Shown: positions 52,403 to 61,193, counted from the stretch's first letter. The stretch: 64,000 nucleotides of DNA from CAWANP01 sp963783445 (GCA_963783445.1 CAWANP010000019.1:186001-250000), one strand, 5' to 3'. Numbers and translations are program-made. Notes: generated from the sequence alone by a model not told the origin.

Positions 52403-53548
52403 TCACTCCTGGGAGAGCTGTGCCGTTGGCTCGGTGTTCTCCTCGTCCAGCTCCGAATTGTCGGGCGCGGACCAGATCTTGCGCCCAATGATGAGGATGG
52501 CGGCAACAACCAGCGCCCAGACCATCAGACCATAGATCCCGATGCCAAAGCTACGTACAGGGTCATCCGCTCGAACTACCATCAGGGTCAGGAAGGCGAG
52601 TACCTGGTTATTCAGCGCATGGAGCCAGGCCGCGAGCCAGATGCTGCCCGACACGAGTACAGCAAAGCCAAAGAAGAAGGCCAGGGCGATGGTATAGAGA
52701 GTCATCAGCAATATCCCAAGTACTGGATAGCCTGGATAGTTGTGGCCCATGACGATAATAGGGGCATGCCACAGACCCCAGATCACGCCTACCAACAGGA
52801 TGCCGCGTATCTTTCCCAGCTTGACCAGCTCACCCTGTAGGTAGCCCCGCCATCCGTATTCCTCGCCAAAGGCAATGAGCAGGGCCAGGAAGGGGGCAAG
52901 CAGGACAGACTGCACGCCGGTCACCAACAAGAGAGCAATGTTCGAGATTCCCTCCATACCTGTGGCCTGGCCGCCGGCCAGTTCCTTTAGCATGATCTGA
53001 GCGTCGACAGTCTGGCCCAAGCCAAACAGGAGATTCAGCCCCGCCATGGCCACATAGATGAGGACGAGCACAGCGCCGAAAAGGACCCAGTATTTTGCCT
53101 TCCCACCGCTCAGCCCCGCCCGGCCGAAAGACTCCTTTCCCGAGAAGAGACGCAGGACAACGAGAAAGACGAGTCCTCCAAGGTTCAGCGCCTGGACGAC
53201 CGCACTGGCGACGGTCTGGTAAGTCTTGTCCGGGACAAGTAGGGCGCTCAGGGCTAGAGCGGCATACACCACGGCGTAGACCAGGAAAAAGTAAAAGAAC
53301 CAGCGGGGCCGCTCCTTAAGATGGTAAATGCGACTGCTTTTGAACAGGAATAGCTGAAGGGCGATGGCAACCGCAGCCGGAATCAGCATCTGTACCTGGA
53401 GAACCAGGCCGGTCCCTGCGTTCTGTCCGTAGCTCTGGGCCTGGTACAACAATAGGTTCAAAGCATAGGCGAGGCCGTAGGTAAGGCCCACAAAGATCGC
53501 TACCTGCCGCCAGTTGACCCGTGATGTGTGCGTCTGATTTGCCTGCAT
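52403..53548 (-). CDS. CPBP family intramembrane glutamic metalloprotease
   Basis: 381 residues with about eight to nine helices. The motifs EEYGWRGYLQ (EExxxR), WGLWHAPII (FxxxH) and WLHALNN (HxxxN) form the CPBP/Rce1 active site within the membrane. In bacteria such proteins include bacteriocin self-immunity and CAAX-like proteases; the substrate here is unknown. AGAGGTG precedes the ATG. Acidic cytoplasmic tail of about 20 residues. Confidence 0.92.
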   Translation of the reverse strand: MQANQTHTSRVNWRQVAIFVGLTYGLAYALNLLLYQAQSYGQNAGTGLVLQVQMLIPAAVAIALQLFLFKSSRIYHLKERPRWFFYFFLVYAVVYAALALSALLVPDKTYQTVASAVVQALNLGGLVFLVVLRLFSGKESFGRAGLSGGKAKYWVLFGAVLVLIYVAMAGLNLLFGLGQTVDAQIMLKELAGGQATGMEGISNIALLLVTGVQSVLLAPFLALLIAFGEEYGWRGYLQGELVKLGKIRGILLVGVIWGLWHAPIIVMGHNYPGYPVLGILLMTLYTIALAFFFGFAVLVSGSIWLAAWLHALNNQVLAFLTLMVVRADDPVRSFGIGIYGLMVWALVVAAILIIGRKIWSAPDNSELDEENTEPTAQLSQE

Positions 53549-53849
53549 TGAACACCTCTCTGTGCTGAAACGTTTTCATTTGCTTACCGGCACGACGCCC
53601 AGCGCCTTGTAGTTCGTTGACGGTCGCCCTACAGCGTTCACGGCCGCCTGGCCCAGACCTGTACTGTTTGAGCGCCAACCTACCCGGATTGTACTGCAGC
53701 CTGCAGGGCCTTTGCTGACATTGGCCTGACAACAGATAACCAGAGCTGTGGCAGGTTTGGGCACGGGGAAGATCCTGCCGAGAGGCAGAAGCCTGCTGGG
53801 TCCGGTAATGCGTCCCTACTTGCCAGTGTGTCTTGACCCGGTTCGCCTA
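53549..53849. other. Intergenic region
   Basis: No gene supported. A short imperfect palindrome TGAAACGTTTTCA lies at 53566-53578, just upstream of the CPBP ribosome site. Small open frames on both strands lack ribosome sites and recognisable similarity. Confidence 0.5.
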
Positions 53850-55016
53850 TTACTTCTTACCCCACCCCTGTCGCAGCACCCGGAGCACGTTTTGGCCCCA
53901 GATCTTGCCGATTTCCTCAACGTCATAGCCTTCGGCTATCATTCTCTGGGTGAGATTGGGCAAGAGCGAAGCGTCCTTCAGGTCATCGGGGGGATCGGTA
54001 AAGCCGTCAAAGTCACTGCCTATGGCGACGTGGTCGATGCCCGCCACATGGACGAAATGGTTGAGGGTACGGGCGATAAAGTTCAGGCCACGTTTCGTCT
54101 CATGGGGCATCAGCCAGTAGTTCATAAAGATCACGCCGGCCACGCCGCCGGTGTCCGCTATCTTTTTGATCTCCCAGTCTTTCAGATTGTATGGACTGGG
54201 GTTGACCTCGTAGGCACCGACATGTGAGGCGATGATGGGCAAGCGGTCGCCGACGATCTCATAGATCTGCCTGCGCGCTGGTGGTGTGCAGTGGACGATG
54301 TCCAGGACCATTCCCAGCTCGATCATCTCTTCGATGACCTCTCTGCCAAAGGGTTTCAGCCCCAGGGCGACGTTGCGCCCCCCCTTGAAACAGCCCAGGT
54401 TCTGTACGCTCTCGGGAAAGGGGAAACAGGGATGCACCGCGTCGTTCTCGTAGAAATGGCCCAAGGTCAGGTAGGCAACGCCCCGGTCGAACAGGCGTTT
54501 CACGTTGCCAATGTCGCCGTCCAAGCTGTGGGCGCCCTCGATATTGTGAACCACGGCGATAGGCCGGTCGTCGCCCATCGCCAGAATGTCGTCCAATTCC
54601 TGGACCGAGCGGGCAACCGTGGCCAGTGGCTTCCCTGTCTCGGGGTTTACAGCTTCCCCTATCTGTTTCTCCATTGTGTCCAGCATGTCCATGGTGACGT
54701 CAAAGTAAGTCTGGGAGAATACCCGACTCCAGGCGGAGGGCAGAACGTAGCGCAACAGTCTGAGGTACCGGCATTCTTCCAGTATGCCTTTTTCCGGTGC
54801 ATAGATGGTGGAGAGGAGGACGTCGAGGCCGCCCTCACGAAGCTTGGGAAAGTCGGTGCGGACGCCAAAGGGATCAAAGGAGCGGCTGGCCCGGAACCGG
54901 GAGGTGAGCGTCCGGTTAAAGAGCGATGCCTTCAGCGATGGGTGCGCGTGCAGATCGACGATGGTAGAGTCCACGAAATGTGTCTTTTTCCAATCGGGGG
55001 TCCTGTCCGTGACCAT
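53850..55016 (-). CDS. Membrane dipeptidase (peptidase M19 family)
   Basis: 388 residues. Metal ligands of the family: VDLHAHPSLK (the HxH/D pair), VVHNIEGAHSLDGD (bridging Glu), PIIASHVGAYEV (His) and GIDHVAIGSDFDG (Asp). It hydrolyses dipeptides, often with a D-residue. No signal peptide is seen, so it acts in the cytoplasm. AAGGAG stands six bases before the ATG and a good promoter lies upstream. FVDSTIVDLHAHP indicates the start is correct. Confidence 0.92.
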   Translation of the reverse strand: MVTDRTPDWKKTHFVDSTIVDLHAHPSLKASLFNRTLTSRFRASRSFDPFGVRTDFPKLREGGLDVLLSTIYAPEKGILEECRYLRLLRYVLPSAWSRVFSQTYFDVTMDMLDTMEKQIGEAVNPETGKPLATVARSVQELDDILAMGDDRPIAVVHNIEGAHSLDGDIGNVKRLFDRGVAYLTLGHFYENDAVHPCFPFPESVQNLGCFKGGRNVALGLKPFGREVIEEMIELGMVLDIVHCTPPARRQIYEIVGDRLPIIASHVGAYEVNPSPYNLKDWEIKKIADTGGVAGVIFMNYWLMPHETKRGLNFIARTLNHFVHVAGIDHVAIGSDFDGFTDPPDDLKDASLLPNLTQRMIAEGYDVEEIGKIWGQNVLRVLRQGWGKK

Positions 55017-55046
55017 GACTATCTCCTTCCTTGTGTCGTTAGCCCC

Positions 55047-55075
55047 ATCATACCACAGTTGGGGCGCCAGGTCAA
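55047..55075 (-). promoter_or_regulatory. Promoter of the M19 dipeptidase gene
   Basis: Minus strand TTGACC (55070-55075), 17-bp spacer, TATGAT (55047-55052); an AT-rich stretch (55081-55120) lies just upstream of the -35 and could act as an UP element. Confidence 0.78.
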
Positions 55076-55267
55076 CCGATCTGCAAATATTTATGTTTTT
55101 ATTTGCTATTAGTTGGTTACAGTCTTTTTACCGCGGAAATGCTGCCGTTCACCCCTACTTGAGATGCTCATCTCGAACTCGCGGCCGCGATCTGCCGGTC
55201 TGCGGCTCTCCTTCCACTGGAGGAGACCCAAAGTCGCAGACTGTGATTACGGTCAGGGGGCCCCCGT

Positions 55268-55296
55268 TTCTGTCTTGGGCCTGACTGTGTTATAAT
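55268..55296 (+). promoter_or_regulatory. Promoter of thrC, leaderless type
   Basis: TATAAT (55291-55296) seven bases before the ATG at 55304; the -35 is weak (TTCTGT, 55268-55273, 17-bp spacer). No ribosome site is present, so a leaderless mRNA is expected. Confidence 0.65.
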
Positions 55297-55303
55297 TCTC
55301 ACA

Positions 55304-56449
55304 ATGACGCGACCAAATGCTTTTCTCTGTGCAACCTGCGGACAGACCTATCCTCTTGACTCACGCGATTGGCGATGTGCCTGTGGCGGGCTTTTCGACC
55401 TGCAAAGCTGGCCCGACTTTGACGCGGCGTCCATTGATACGACCCAAGAGGGCTTGTGGCGCTACCGGAACCTGCTGCCCCTGGACCCGGCTTGGGCGCC
55501 CGTCACACTGGGCGAGGGGAACACGCCCCTGGTCCCGGTGGATTGGGACGGGCTTTCGCTCCAGTTCAAGCTAGAGTCCCTGGCGCCTACAGGGTCCTTC
55601 AAGGATCGGGGCGCTGCTGTTCTGGTTACGGCCCTGCGGGGACTGGGCGTCGAACGGGTGGTGGAGGATTCTTCGGGCAACGCTGGCGCCAGCCTGGCCG
55701 CGTACGCGGCGCGAGCGTCCCTCGCCTGTGAGGTCTGTGTTCCCCACACTGCCGCGGGGCCCAAGGTAGCGCAGATGGCTATCTCCGGCACGGAGGTGAT
55801 CCAGATCAAGGGTAAGCGAGAGTACGCGGCCCTGGCCGCCTGGGCCGCGGCTGCCCACGGGGCCTACTATGCCAGCCACGTCTACAGCCCATACTTTCTG
55901 GCCGGCACGGAGACCATGGCCTACGAGTTGTGGGAGCAGTTGGACCGGCGCTCACCATCCGCTGTCCTCCTGCCGTTGGGCAATGGGACCCTGCTCTTGG
56001 GCGTCTATCACGGTTTCCAGCGGCTCTATGAGGCGGGCTTGATCGCAGGCCTGCCGCGCCTTTTCGGTGTCCAGGCGGAGGCCTGCGCGCCCATCTACCG
56101 GGCCTTTATGGAAGGGCGTGACAGCATCGAGCCCTGTGAATTGGCGCCGACCGTCGCCCGGAGTATCGCCATCATGTACCCGGCCCGAGGTGCCCAGGTC
56201 CTGGCCGCGGTGCGGGCCACGGGCGGAGCCATCGTCTGCGCGGGCGAAGAGGAGATCCTGGCTGCCCGCAACCAACTGGCCCGGAGAGGGTTTTATGTAG
56301 AAGAGACCGCGGCGGCTGCGCTGGCAGCCCTGCCTGAGTTAGGCGGTTTGCTGGGCGGCTCAGCCGGGGAATCCATTGTCGTACCTCTGACGGGGCACGG
56401 TCTCAAAACCAGTGCTGGCCCCGGTACAAGCCTGGGACTTGAACCCTGA
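55304..56449 (+). CDS. thrC: Threonine synthase
   Basis: 381 residues of fold-type II PLP family. A Cys-rich N-terminal element (CATCG...CACGG, C9, C12, C25, C27) may bind zinc. PTGSFKDRG contains the Schiff-base K100; EDSSGNAGASLAAYAA is the PLP-binding Asn loop; LLPLGNGTLLLG is the phosphate glycine loop (family form GGGGL). Converts O-phosphohomoserine to threonine; other members of this group are cysteate synthase or pyridoxal-dependent lyases, so the substrate is not certain. A FabF-like gene follows after 20 bases. Confidence 0.85.
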   Translation: MTRPNAFLCATCGQTYPLDSRDWRCACGGLFDLQSWPDFDAASIDTTQEGLWRYRNLLPLDPAWAPVTLGEGNTPLVPVDWDGLSLQFKLESLAPTGSFKDRGAAVLVTALRGLGVERVVEDSSGNAGASLAAYAARASLACEVCVPHTAAGPKVAQMAISGTEVIQIKGKREYAALAAWAAAAHGAYYASHVYSPYFLAGTETMAYELWEQLDRRSPSAVLLPLGNGTLLLGVYHGFQRLYEAGLIAGLPRLFGVQAEACAPIYRAFMEGRDSIEPCELAPTVARSIAIMYPARGAQVLAAVRATGGAIVCAGEEEILAARNQLARRGFYVEETAAAALAALPELGGLLGGSAGESIVVPLTGHGLKTSAGPGTSLGLEP

Positions 56450-56469
56450 CAAGGAGAAGTTCGAGATCG

Positions 56470-57711
56470 ATGGAGAGCAAACGTGTTGTCATAACTGGAA
56501 TGGGCGTCATTTCTCCCCTGGGCCTGGATGTGCCTACCATGTGGCAGAATGCGGTAGCCGGTCGTTCGGGCATCGGACCCATCACGCTCTTTGACGCCAG
56601 CGAATTCGAGGTACGTTTTGCCGGAGAGGCCCACGGCTTTGACGCGACCGACTATATGCCGGCCAAGGAGGCCCGCCGGGCGGACCGCTTTACTCATTTC
56701 TCCGTTGCTGCGCTGGAGCAGGCGCTGGCTCAATCGCATCTGGTCATCGACGAGCATAATGCCCACGACGTGGGAGTGATCATGGGCTCGGGGATCGGCG
56801 GTGTCGAAAGCTATACGAGGGAACTCGAGGTACTGCAGACCAAGGGGCCGCGGCGAGTAAGCCCACTCTTGGTACCGATGATCTCCATCGACATTCCCGC
56901 CGTGCAGACCTCGCTGCGTACCGGCGCGCGGGGTCCCAATATGGGAATCTCTTCAGCCTGTGCGACCAGCGCCAATGCCATCGGCCAGGCTTACGAGACC
57001 ATTCGCCGGGGCCACGCGCGGGCCATGTTCACCGGCGGCTTCGAAGCCGCCATCGCGCCCATTGCTTTGGCCACGTTTACACGCATGCGCGCCCTGTCCC
57101 GCCGCAACGACGACCCGGCTGGCGCCAGCCGGCCCTTTGACGCCAACCGCGATGGCTTTGTGATGGCCGAGGGCGGAGCGATGTTCGTCCTGGAGGATCT
57201 AGACTTTGCCCTGGCGCGGGGCGCGGAGCCGCTGGCGGAACTGGCTGGCTATGCCTCGACCTCCGACGCCATGTTCGTCACCGCGCCCGATCCCGAGGGC
57301 GTCGGTGTGGCCCGTTGTATGACGCTGGCCATGGAAAGAGCTGGCGTCGGTCCAGGCGACGTGTCCTACATCAATACCCACGGCACCAGTACTCTGCTGG
57401 GGGATCCGGCCGAGACCCAGGCCATCAAGCGCGCCTTTGGAGAGTTTGCCTATCACGTGCCGGCCAGCGCCACCAAGTCGATGCACGGCCACCTCATCGG
57501 GGGCACCGGCGCCCTGGAGGCCGCCATCAGCGTGCAGGCGATGCGTGAGGGCATCATCCCACCGACCATCAACCTGGAGACCCCTGATCCGGACTGCGAC
57601 CTGGACTATGTGCCCAACCAGGCACGCCAGGCCGGCCTGGATGTCGTGCTCTCCAATTCCATCGGATTTGGTGGACATAATGCAACTCTGGTGTTGAAGA
57701 GGTACCGGTAG
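56470..57711 (+). CDS. fabF: Beta-ketoacyl-ACP synthase II (FabF-like)
   Basis: 413 residues. VVITGMGVISPLG, catalytic Cys164 in SSACATS, His304 in NTHGTST, and K336-SMHGH341 (family form KSMTGHLLGA). ANRDGFVMAEGGAMFVLED and SNSIGFGGHNATLVLKRY are standard. It elongates acyl-ACP chains in fatty acid synthesis. ACP and other fab genes are not adjacent; the nearest downstream gene is rnc, as in many fab-rnc clusters. AAGGAG at 56451-56456, 13 bases before the ATG. Confidence 0.92.
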   Translation: MESKRVVITGMGVISPLGLDVPTMWQNAVAGRSGIGPITLFDASEFEVRFAGEAHGFDATDYMPAKEARRADRFTHFSVAALEQALAQSHLVIDEHNAHDVGVIMGSGIGGVESYTRELEVLQTKGPRRVSPLLVPMISIDIPAVQTSLRTGARGPNMGISSACATSANAIGQAYETIRRGHARAMFTGGFEAAIAPIALATFTRMRALSRRNDDPAGASRPFDANRDGFVMAEGGAMFVLEDLDFALARGAEPLAELAGYASTSDAMFVTAPDPEGVGVARCMTLAMERAGVGPGDVSYINTHGTSTLLGDPAETQAIKRAFGEFAYHVPASATKSMHGHLIGGTGALEAAISVQAMREGIIPPTINLETPDPDCDLDYVPNQARQAGLDVVLSNSIGFGGHNATLVLKRYR

Positions 57712-57768
57712 TACAACAGCCTCTTGATCGCGCAACATAATCGAAGAAAGGAGTCCCGGCCGGAATCC

Positions 57769-57821
57769 AGGGAACTAGAGGAACCAAGATGTCTTGGTTC
57801 CTGCAGTGCCTTTGGTTCCCT
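57769..57821 (+). promoter_or_regulatory. Nested hairpin in the fabF-rnc spacer
   Basis: Inner perfect 11-bp inverted repeat AGGAACCAAGA / TCTTGGTTCCT (57779-57789 with 57792-57802) enclosed by an outer 7-bp pair AGGGAAC / GTTCCCT (57769-57775 with 57815-57821). It ends nine bases before the rnc ATG. A long double-stranded RNA here could be a target of RNase III itself. Confidence 0.7.
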
Positions 57822-57829
57822 ATCACACA

Positions 57830-58612
57830 ATGAGCAATCTACCCGAACTGGAACGCGACCTTGGCTTTTCCTTCGCTGACAAGAGCCTGCTCCAGCGGGC
57901 GCTGACCCACCGCTCGTATCTCAATGAACACCCCGAGTTCCCCCTGGAGGACAACGAGCGCCTGGAGTTCCTGGGCGACGCGGTATTGGACTTTGTGACG
58001 GGTGAATACCTGTACCATCGTTTCCCCGAGCTGGCCGAGGGACCCCTGACCAATCTGCGATCCGCCCTGGTCCGGCGCGAGACGCTGGCCAGGTTCGCTC
58101 AGGCCTATGGTCTGGGCAGTTACCTGCAGATGGGCCACGGTGAGGTGGAGAGCGGCGGGCGCCTGCGTCCGGCCACTCTCTGCGCGGTCTTTGAGGCGGT
58201 GGTCGGTGCCCTGTATCTCGACCAGGGACTGGATCCTGTCGTAGCCTTTGTTGAACCGCTCATCGGACCCGAGGTTGGGCGCACGCTGGAGGGCAACCTG
58301 GACAAGGATGCCAAGAGCCTGCTGCAGGAGTTGGCCCAGGGCCGGATGCACCGTACTCCCCGCTACCTGACCGTGGCCGAAAGCGGCCCCGATCATGCCA
58401 AGGAGTTCGTCGTCCAAGTGACTATCGATGGTATGGCCTATGGCCAGGGCAGCGGTCCTAGCAAACAGCGCGCCGCGCAAGCCGCCGCCAGTGATGCCCT
58501 CGATCGTTTGGCTGAGCGTGGCGGCGAGCTGTTGCTCCCCCCTTTACCGCAGCCGGTGCTCCTCGCGGAAGCTGCCGATGAGATGGACGAGGAGGAAAGT
58601 GAGAGCGTTTAG
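57830..58612 (+). CDS. rnc: Ribonuclease III
   Basis: 260 residues from ATG 57830. LQRALTHRSYLNEHP, DNERLEFLGDAVLDF (catalytic signature with Glu and Asp), then ESLxx-like AVFEAVVGALYLDQG, and a double-stranded RNA-binding domain (DAKSLLQELAQGRMHRTPRYL ... GSGPSKQRAAQAAASDAL). The acidic tail DEMDEEESESV is extra. Cleaves rRNA precursors and structured mRNA. No Shine-Dalgarno is seen. Confidence 0.97.
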   Translation: MSNLPELERDLGFSFADKSLLQRALTHRSYLNEHPEFPLEDNERLEFLGDAVLDFVTGEYLYHRFPELAEGPLTNLRSALVRRETLARFAQAYGLGSYLQMGHGEVESGGRLRPATLCAVFEAVVGALYLDQGLDPVVAFVEPLIGPEVGRTLEGNLDKDAKSLLQELAQGRMHRTPRYLTVAESGPDHAKEFVVQVTIDGMAYGQGSGPSKQRAAQAAASDALDRLAERGGELLLPPLPQPVLLAEAADEMDEEESESV

Positions 58613-58615
58613 GCT

Positions 58616-59491
58616 GTGGACCGCAGACTGCTGATCACCGGCGGCAGCGGCTACTTGGGCTCTCGTCTGGCCAGGCAGGCGCGGGATGCTTGGGAGGTCG
58701 TGGCCACCTATTTCTCCCACCCCATAGAGATCCCCGGCTGCCGCTGGCTGCCCCTGGACATCCGCGACGGCGCCGCCGTGGCCAGCCTGCTGGCCGAAAC
58801 CTGTCCCGCGGTTGTTATCCATACCGCCTTTGACATGAGCGCGCCCCCGGCCATGCAGTCTGTCATCGTCGACGGCACGCGCCACGTGGCCTCGGCCGCG
58901 GCCCGCTTCGGCGCCCGTCTGGTTCACCTCTCCACTGACGTGCTCTTTGACGGCGAAGCTGGCCCCTACACCGAGGATGATCCCCCCAACCCGATCACGC
59001 CCTACGGCTGGGCCAAGGCCACTGCCGAAGAGATCGTGGCCGATCTCTGCCCGCAAGGGTCCATCGTGCGCACGTCCCTCATCTACGGCTCTGATCCGCC
59101 CGATCCCCGTACCTTGTGGGTGGTGGACAGCATCCGCCAGCGCCAGCCCCTTACCCTCTTTACCGATGAGCTACGCTGCCCGGTCTGGGTTGAGCAACTG
59201 GCCGCTGCCCTCTTGGAGATGGCGTCTGGAGAGCACACTGGCATCTGGCACCTGGCTGGCCCCCAGTCCCTTAGCCGCTACGATTTCGGCCAGCGCCTGG
59301 CCCGCTTCTATGGTCTCGACCCGGCGGGCATCACCTCCGGCCTCAGCCGCGATAGCGGCCTCCACCGCCCCCGTGATTGCCGCCTGGACACCAGTAAGGC
59401 CCAAGCAGAGCTGGCGTCGCCGCTGTGGGGGGTAGACGAGGTGCTGGCACATGTGAGCGGCCAGCGGTCTGCATCTGATATCCTGGGCTAG
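58616..59491 (+). CDS. RmlD-like NAD(P)-dependent reductase
   Basis: 291 residues, GTG start at 58616 three bases after rnc. LLITGGSGYLGSRL (nucleotide motif), HTAF, LSTDVLFDGEAGPYTEDDPPNPITPYGWAKATAE with the YxxxK pair (YGWAK), then RTSLIYG. This is the dTDP-4-dehydrorhamnose reductase/MAT2B group. In sugar clusters it makes dTDP-rhamnose, but no rml genes adjoin, so the substrate is open. The start lacks a clear ribosome site; coupling to rnc is likely. Confidence 0.88.
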   Translation: MDRRLLITGGSGYLGSRLARQARDAWEVVATYFSHPIEIPGCRWLPLDIRDGAAVASLLAETCPAVVIHTAFDMSAPPAMQSVIVDGTRHVASAAARFGARLVHLSTDVLFDGEAGPYTEDDPPNPITPYGWAKATAEEIVADLCPQGSIVRTSLIYGSDPPDPRTLWVVDSIRQRQPLTLFTDELRCPVWVEQLAAALLEMASGEHTGIWHLAGPQSLSRYDFGQRLARFYGLDPAGITSGLSRDSGLHRPRDCRLDTSKAQAELASPLWGVDEVLAHVSGQRSASDILG

Positions 59492-59808
59492 ATCTCACCG
59501 TAGAGGACAGAGAAGACAACAACGAATTCGGAATGAAACGTATTGTCCCCGGTCGGCAATTCGTTCCTTTGTCAATTCGTTGCAGCGCTCTCTGGAAGAC
59601 AATACCACTCCTCATCCCAGGGGCTGTAGGAAACAAAGACGTCGTAGGCAGATCCATCGTCTCGTCCCCGCTGGCGTTGAGTTCGTACTGGGACAAGGGG
59701 CGAAGGGCTGGGGTGCGCCTCCTCTTGCTGGCCTCCATGCCCTGGACTGTCCGTCGACAGCCGGGTGAAGGGGTGCGCCACACAGCCGGAAGACGGTGTC
59801 GATGGCGG
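59492..59808. other. Intergenic region with a possible TIR-domain fragment
   Basis: No intact gene. On the minus strand 59605-59649 encodes AYDVFVSYSPWDEEW, which equals the start of a TIR domain (YDVFISYS-xxDEEW), but the frame stops ten codons later and no further TIR motif follows. Most likely a decayed fragment or chance. The rest shows nothing recognisable. Confidence 0.4.
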
Positions 59809-60687
59809 CTACAACTCCCCGGTCAGGGTGAGCAGGGTCACCTCTGGCCGGCAGTTGAGGCGCACCGGCGGGACGGTGACGCCGATCCCCCGGTTGGTAT
59901 AGACCTGGAGCGTTGAGCCGGGGACTTGCTGCAGGCCAGCCGGGTAGTTCTGGCCCAGCCAGGGCAACACGGGCGGTCCCAGCAGGGGCAGGTTCACTTG
60001 CCCGCCGTGGGAGTGGCCCGAGAGCTGGAGCAGGATGCGGTGGGGGGACCGGGCCACCTGATCGGCAAAGTCAGGTTCGTGGACCAGGAGCAAGACCGGT
60101 TCGCCCCGCGGCACGCCGGCCAGGGCGGTACCCAGATCGTGGTGCCCTTCCCAGACGTCGTCCACGCCGGCCAGCCACAGATGGGTCCCTGCTACCGCCA
60201 GGCGACGGGAGCTGTTGCGCAGCAGGTCTACGCCCGCGGCTCGCAGTTCGGCGGCTACCACGTTGATGTTGGTCCAGTAATCGTGGTTTCCGGGGATGGC
60301 GAACACACCCAGGTGCGCGTGCAGAGCGGCCAGCTCCCGGACGCAGGGTCGCGCGTAGCGGGCCGAGCCCAGCACATAGTCGCCCGTCAGCAGGACGAGA
60401 TCGGGTACGAGGGCGTTGGCGGCCTCCACCGCGGCCCGGATTTGCTTCTGCCCGGTGTAGGGCCCGCAGTGCAGGTCGCTGAGATGGACCAGCTTCAACC
60501 CTTCCAGGCCGGGGGGCAGGTCCGGGATGCGCACCGCGACCCTTTCGATGGCCAGCCAGTCTGGCTCCAGGGCCAGCGTGTAGGCCGCGCCGCAGGCTCC
60601 GGTTGCTGCCACCAATCCAACTCCCAGCGCGCCGCGCAGAAAGGCCCGCCGGCTGAGCTTGGGCGGCGGTCTCTCCTGGCTCGTCAC
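59809..60687 (-). CDS. Tat-exported metallophosphoesterase (YkuE/calcineurin-like)
   Basis: 292 residues from GTG 60687. A Tat signal is clear: KLSRRAFLRGALGVGLVAATGACGAAY with the twin arginines and a lipobox-like TGAC. The phosphoesterase motifs follow: LVHLSDLHCG, LLTGDYVL, IPGNHDYW, LLVHEPDFAD and QLSGHSHGGQV, the five blocks of a dinuclear metal site. The family hydrolyses phosphodiesters such as UDP-diacylglucosamine or phospholipids. A longer frame to 60909 would place 74 odd residues before the signal, partly overlapping a repeat, so the GTG is preferred although no strong ribosome site is seen. Confidence 0.85.
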   Translation of the reverse strand: MTSQERPPPKLSRRAFLRGALGVGLVAATGACGAAYTLALEPDWLAIERVAVRIPDLPPGLEGLKLVHLSDLHCGPYTGQKQIRAAVEAANALVPDLVLLTGDYVLGSARYARPCVRELAALHAHLGVFAIPGNHDYWTNINVVAAELRAAGVDLLRNSSRRLAVAGTHLWLAGVDDVWEGHHDLGTALAGVPRGEPVLLLVHEPDFADQVARSPHRILLQLSGHSHGGQVNLPLLGPPVLPWLGQNYPAGLQQVPGSTLQVYTNRGIGVTVPPVRLNCRPEVTLLTLTGEL

Positions 60688-60865
60688 CTTGCCGTTGTCG
60701 TGGGTCAGGTTGATTCTCCCGTCACTGTGATGGGTGATTGTCAACAGACCGCGACCGGGGTTCGTAGTGGGTACTTGAATGCCCTGAACCGCACTGATGC
60801 TTTTTGACAACTTGAACCGGAAATAGAACTTGGCTGAACAGGCAGCAGCCCAACCTCCTAGAAAG

Positions 60866-60971
60866 ATGTCATTCTGAGCCGCAGCCCAGCGGAGGCGAAG
60901 AATCTCCACCTACGAGAGAGAAATCACTTGAAAGACGCAGAAGAGATTCTTCGCTGCGCTCAGAACATGTC
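60866..60971. repeat. MITE-like imperfect inverted repeat
   Basis: The left arm holds ATGTCATTCTGAGC (60866-60879) and GCGAAGAATCT (60895-60905); the right arm holds AGATTCTTCGC (60944-60954) and GCTCAGAACATGTC (60958-60971). Arms pair with a central unpaired part of about 38 bases. The phrase TCTTCGCTGCGCTCAG is known from dispersed palindromes in many genomes. Confidence 0.7.
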
Positions 60972-61153
60972 TTGAGCGTAATCGAAGGATGACCCGCTCA
61001 CGCTATCACCTGGTCAAGTTGTCAAAGTTCATAGGTGCGTACTGCCAACGGAGTGGTTGCGGTCTACTGATTATAGCATGGACCTACCCTGCCGCAAAAT
61101 GCTGGGGCAGGCGCCTGTGCTGGCAATAGACCTGCCAGGTCCACGGCGGGAAT

Positions 61154-61193
61154 CATGACGTGAACCGGCATAAATAGACCGGTTCATGACGTG
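61154..61193 (+). promoter_or_regulatory. Probable autoregulatory operator of the WYL regulator
   Basis: Inverted repeat TGAACCGG-N10-CCGGTTCA (61161-61168 and 61179-61186) combined with the direct repeat CATGACGTG (61154-61162 and 61185-61193), placed just before the -35/-10 region. Confidence 0.65.

Noticed and set aside
53566..53578. TGAAACGTTTTCA near the CPBP start, similar to LacI/CcpA-type sites
   Set aside because: One base short of the usual 14-bp site, no second copy and no LacI-family gene in the window.
53576..53764. 62-codon frame upstream of the CPBP gene
   Set aside because: No ribosome site and no recognisable similarity.
59343..59783. 146-codon frame on the minus strand after the RmlD-like gene
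   Set aside because: Overlaps the RmlD-like gene in antisense; no coherent domain.
59809..60909. Longer form of the phosphoesterase starting at 60909
   Set aside because: It would put 74 residues before a Tat signal and take in part of the inverted repeat.
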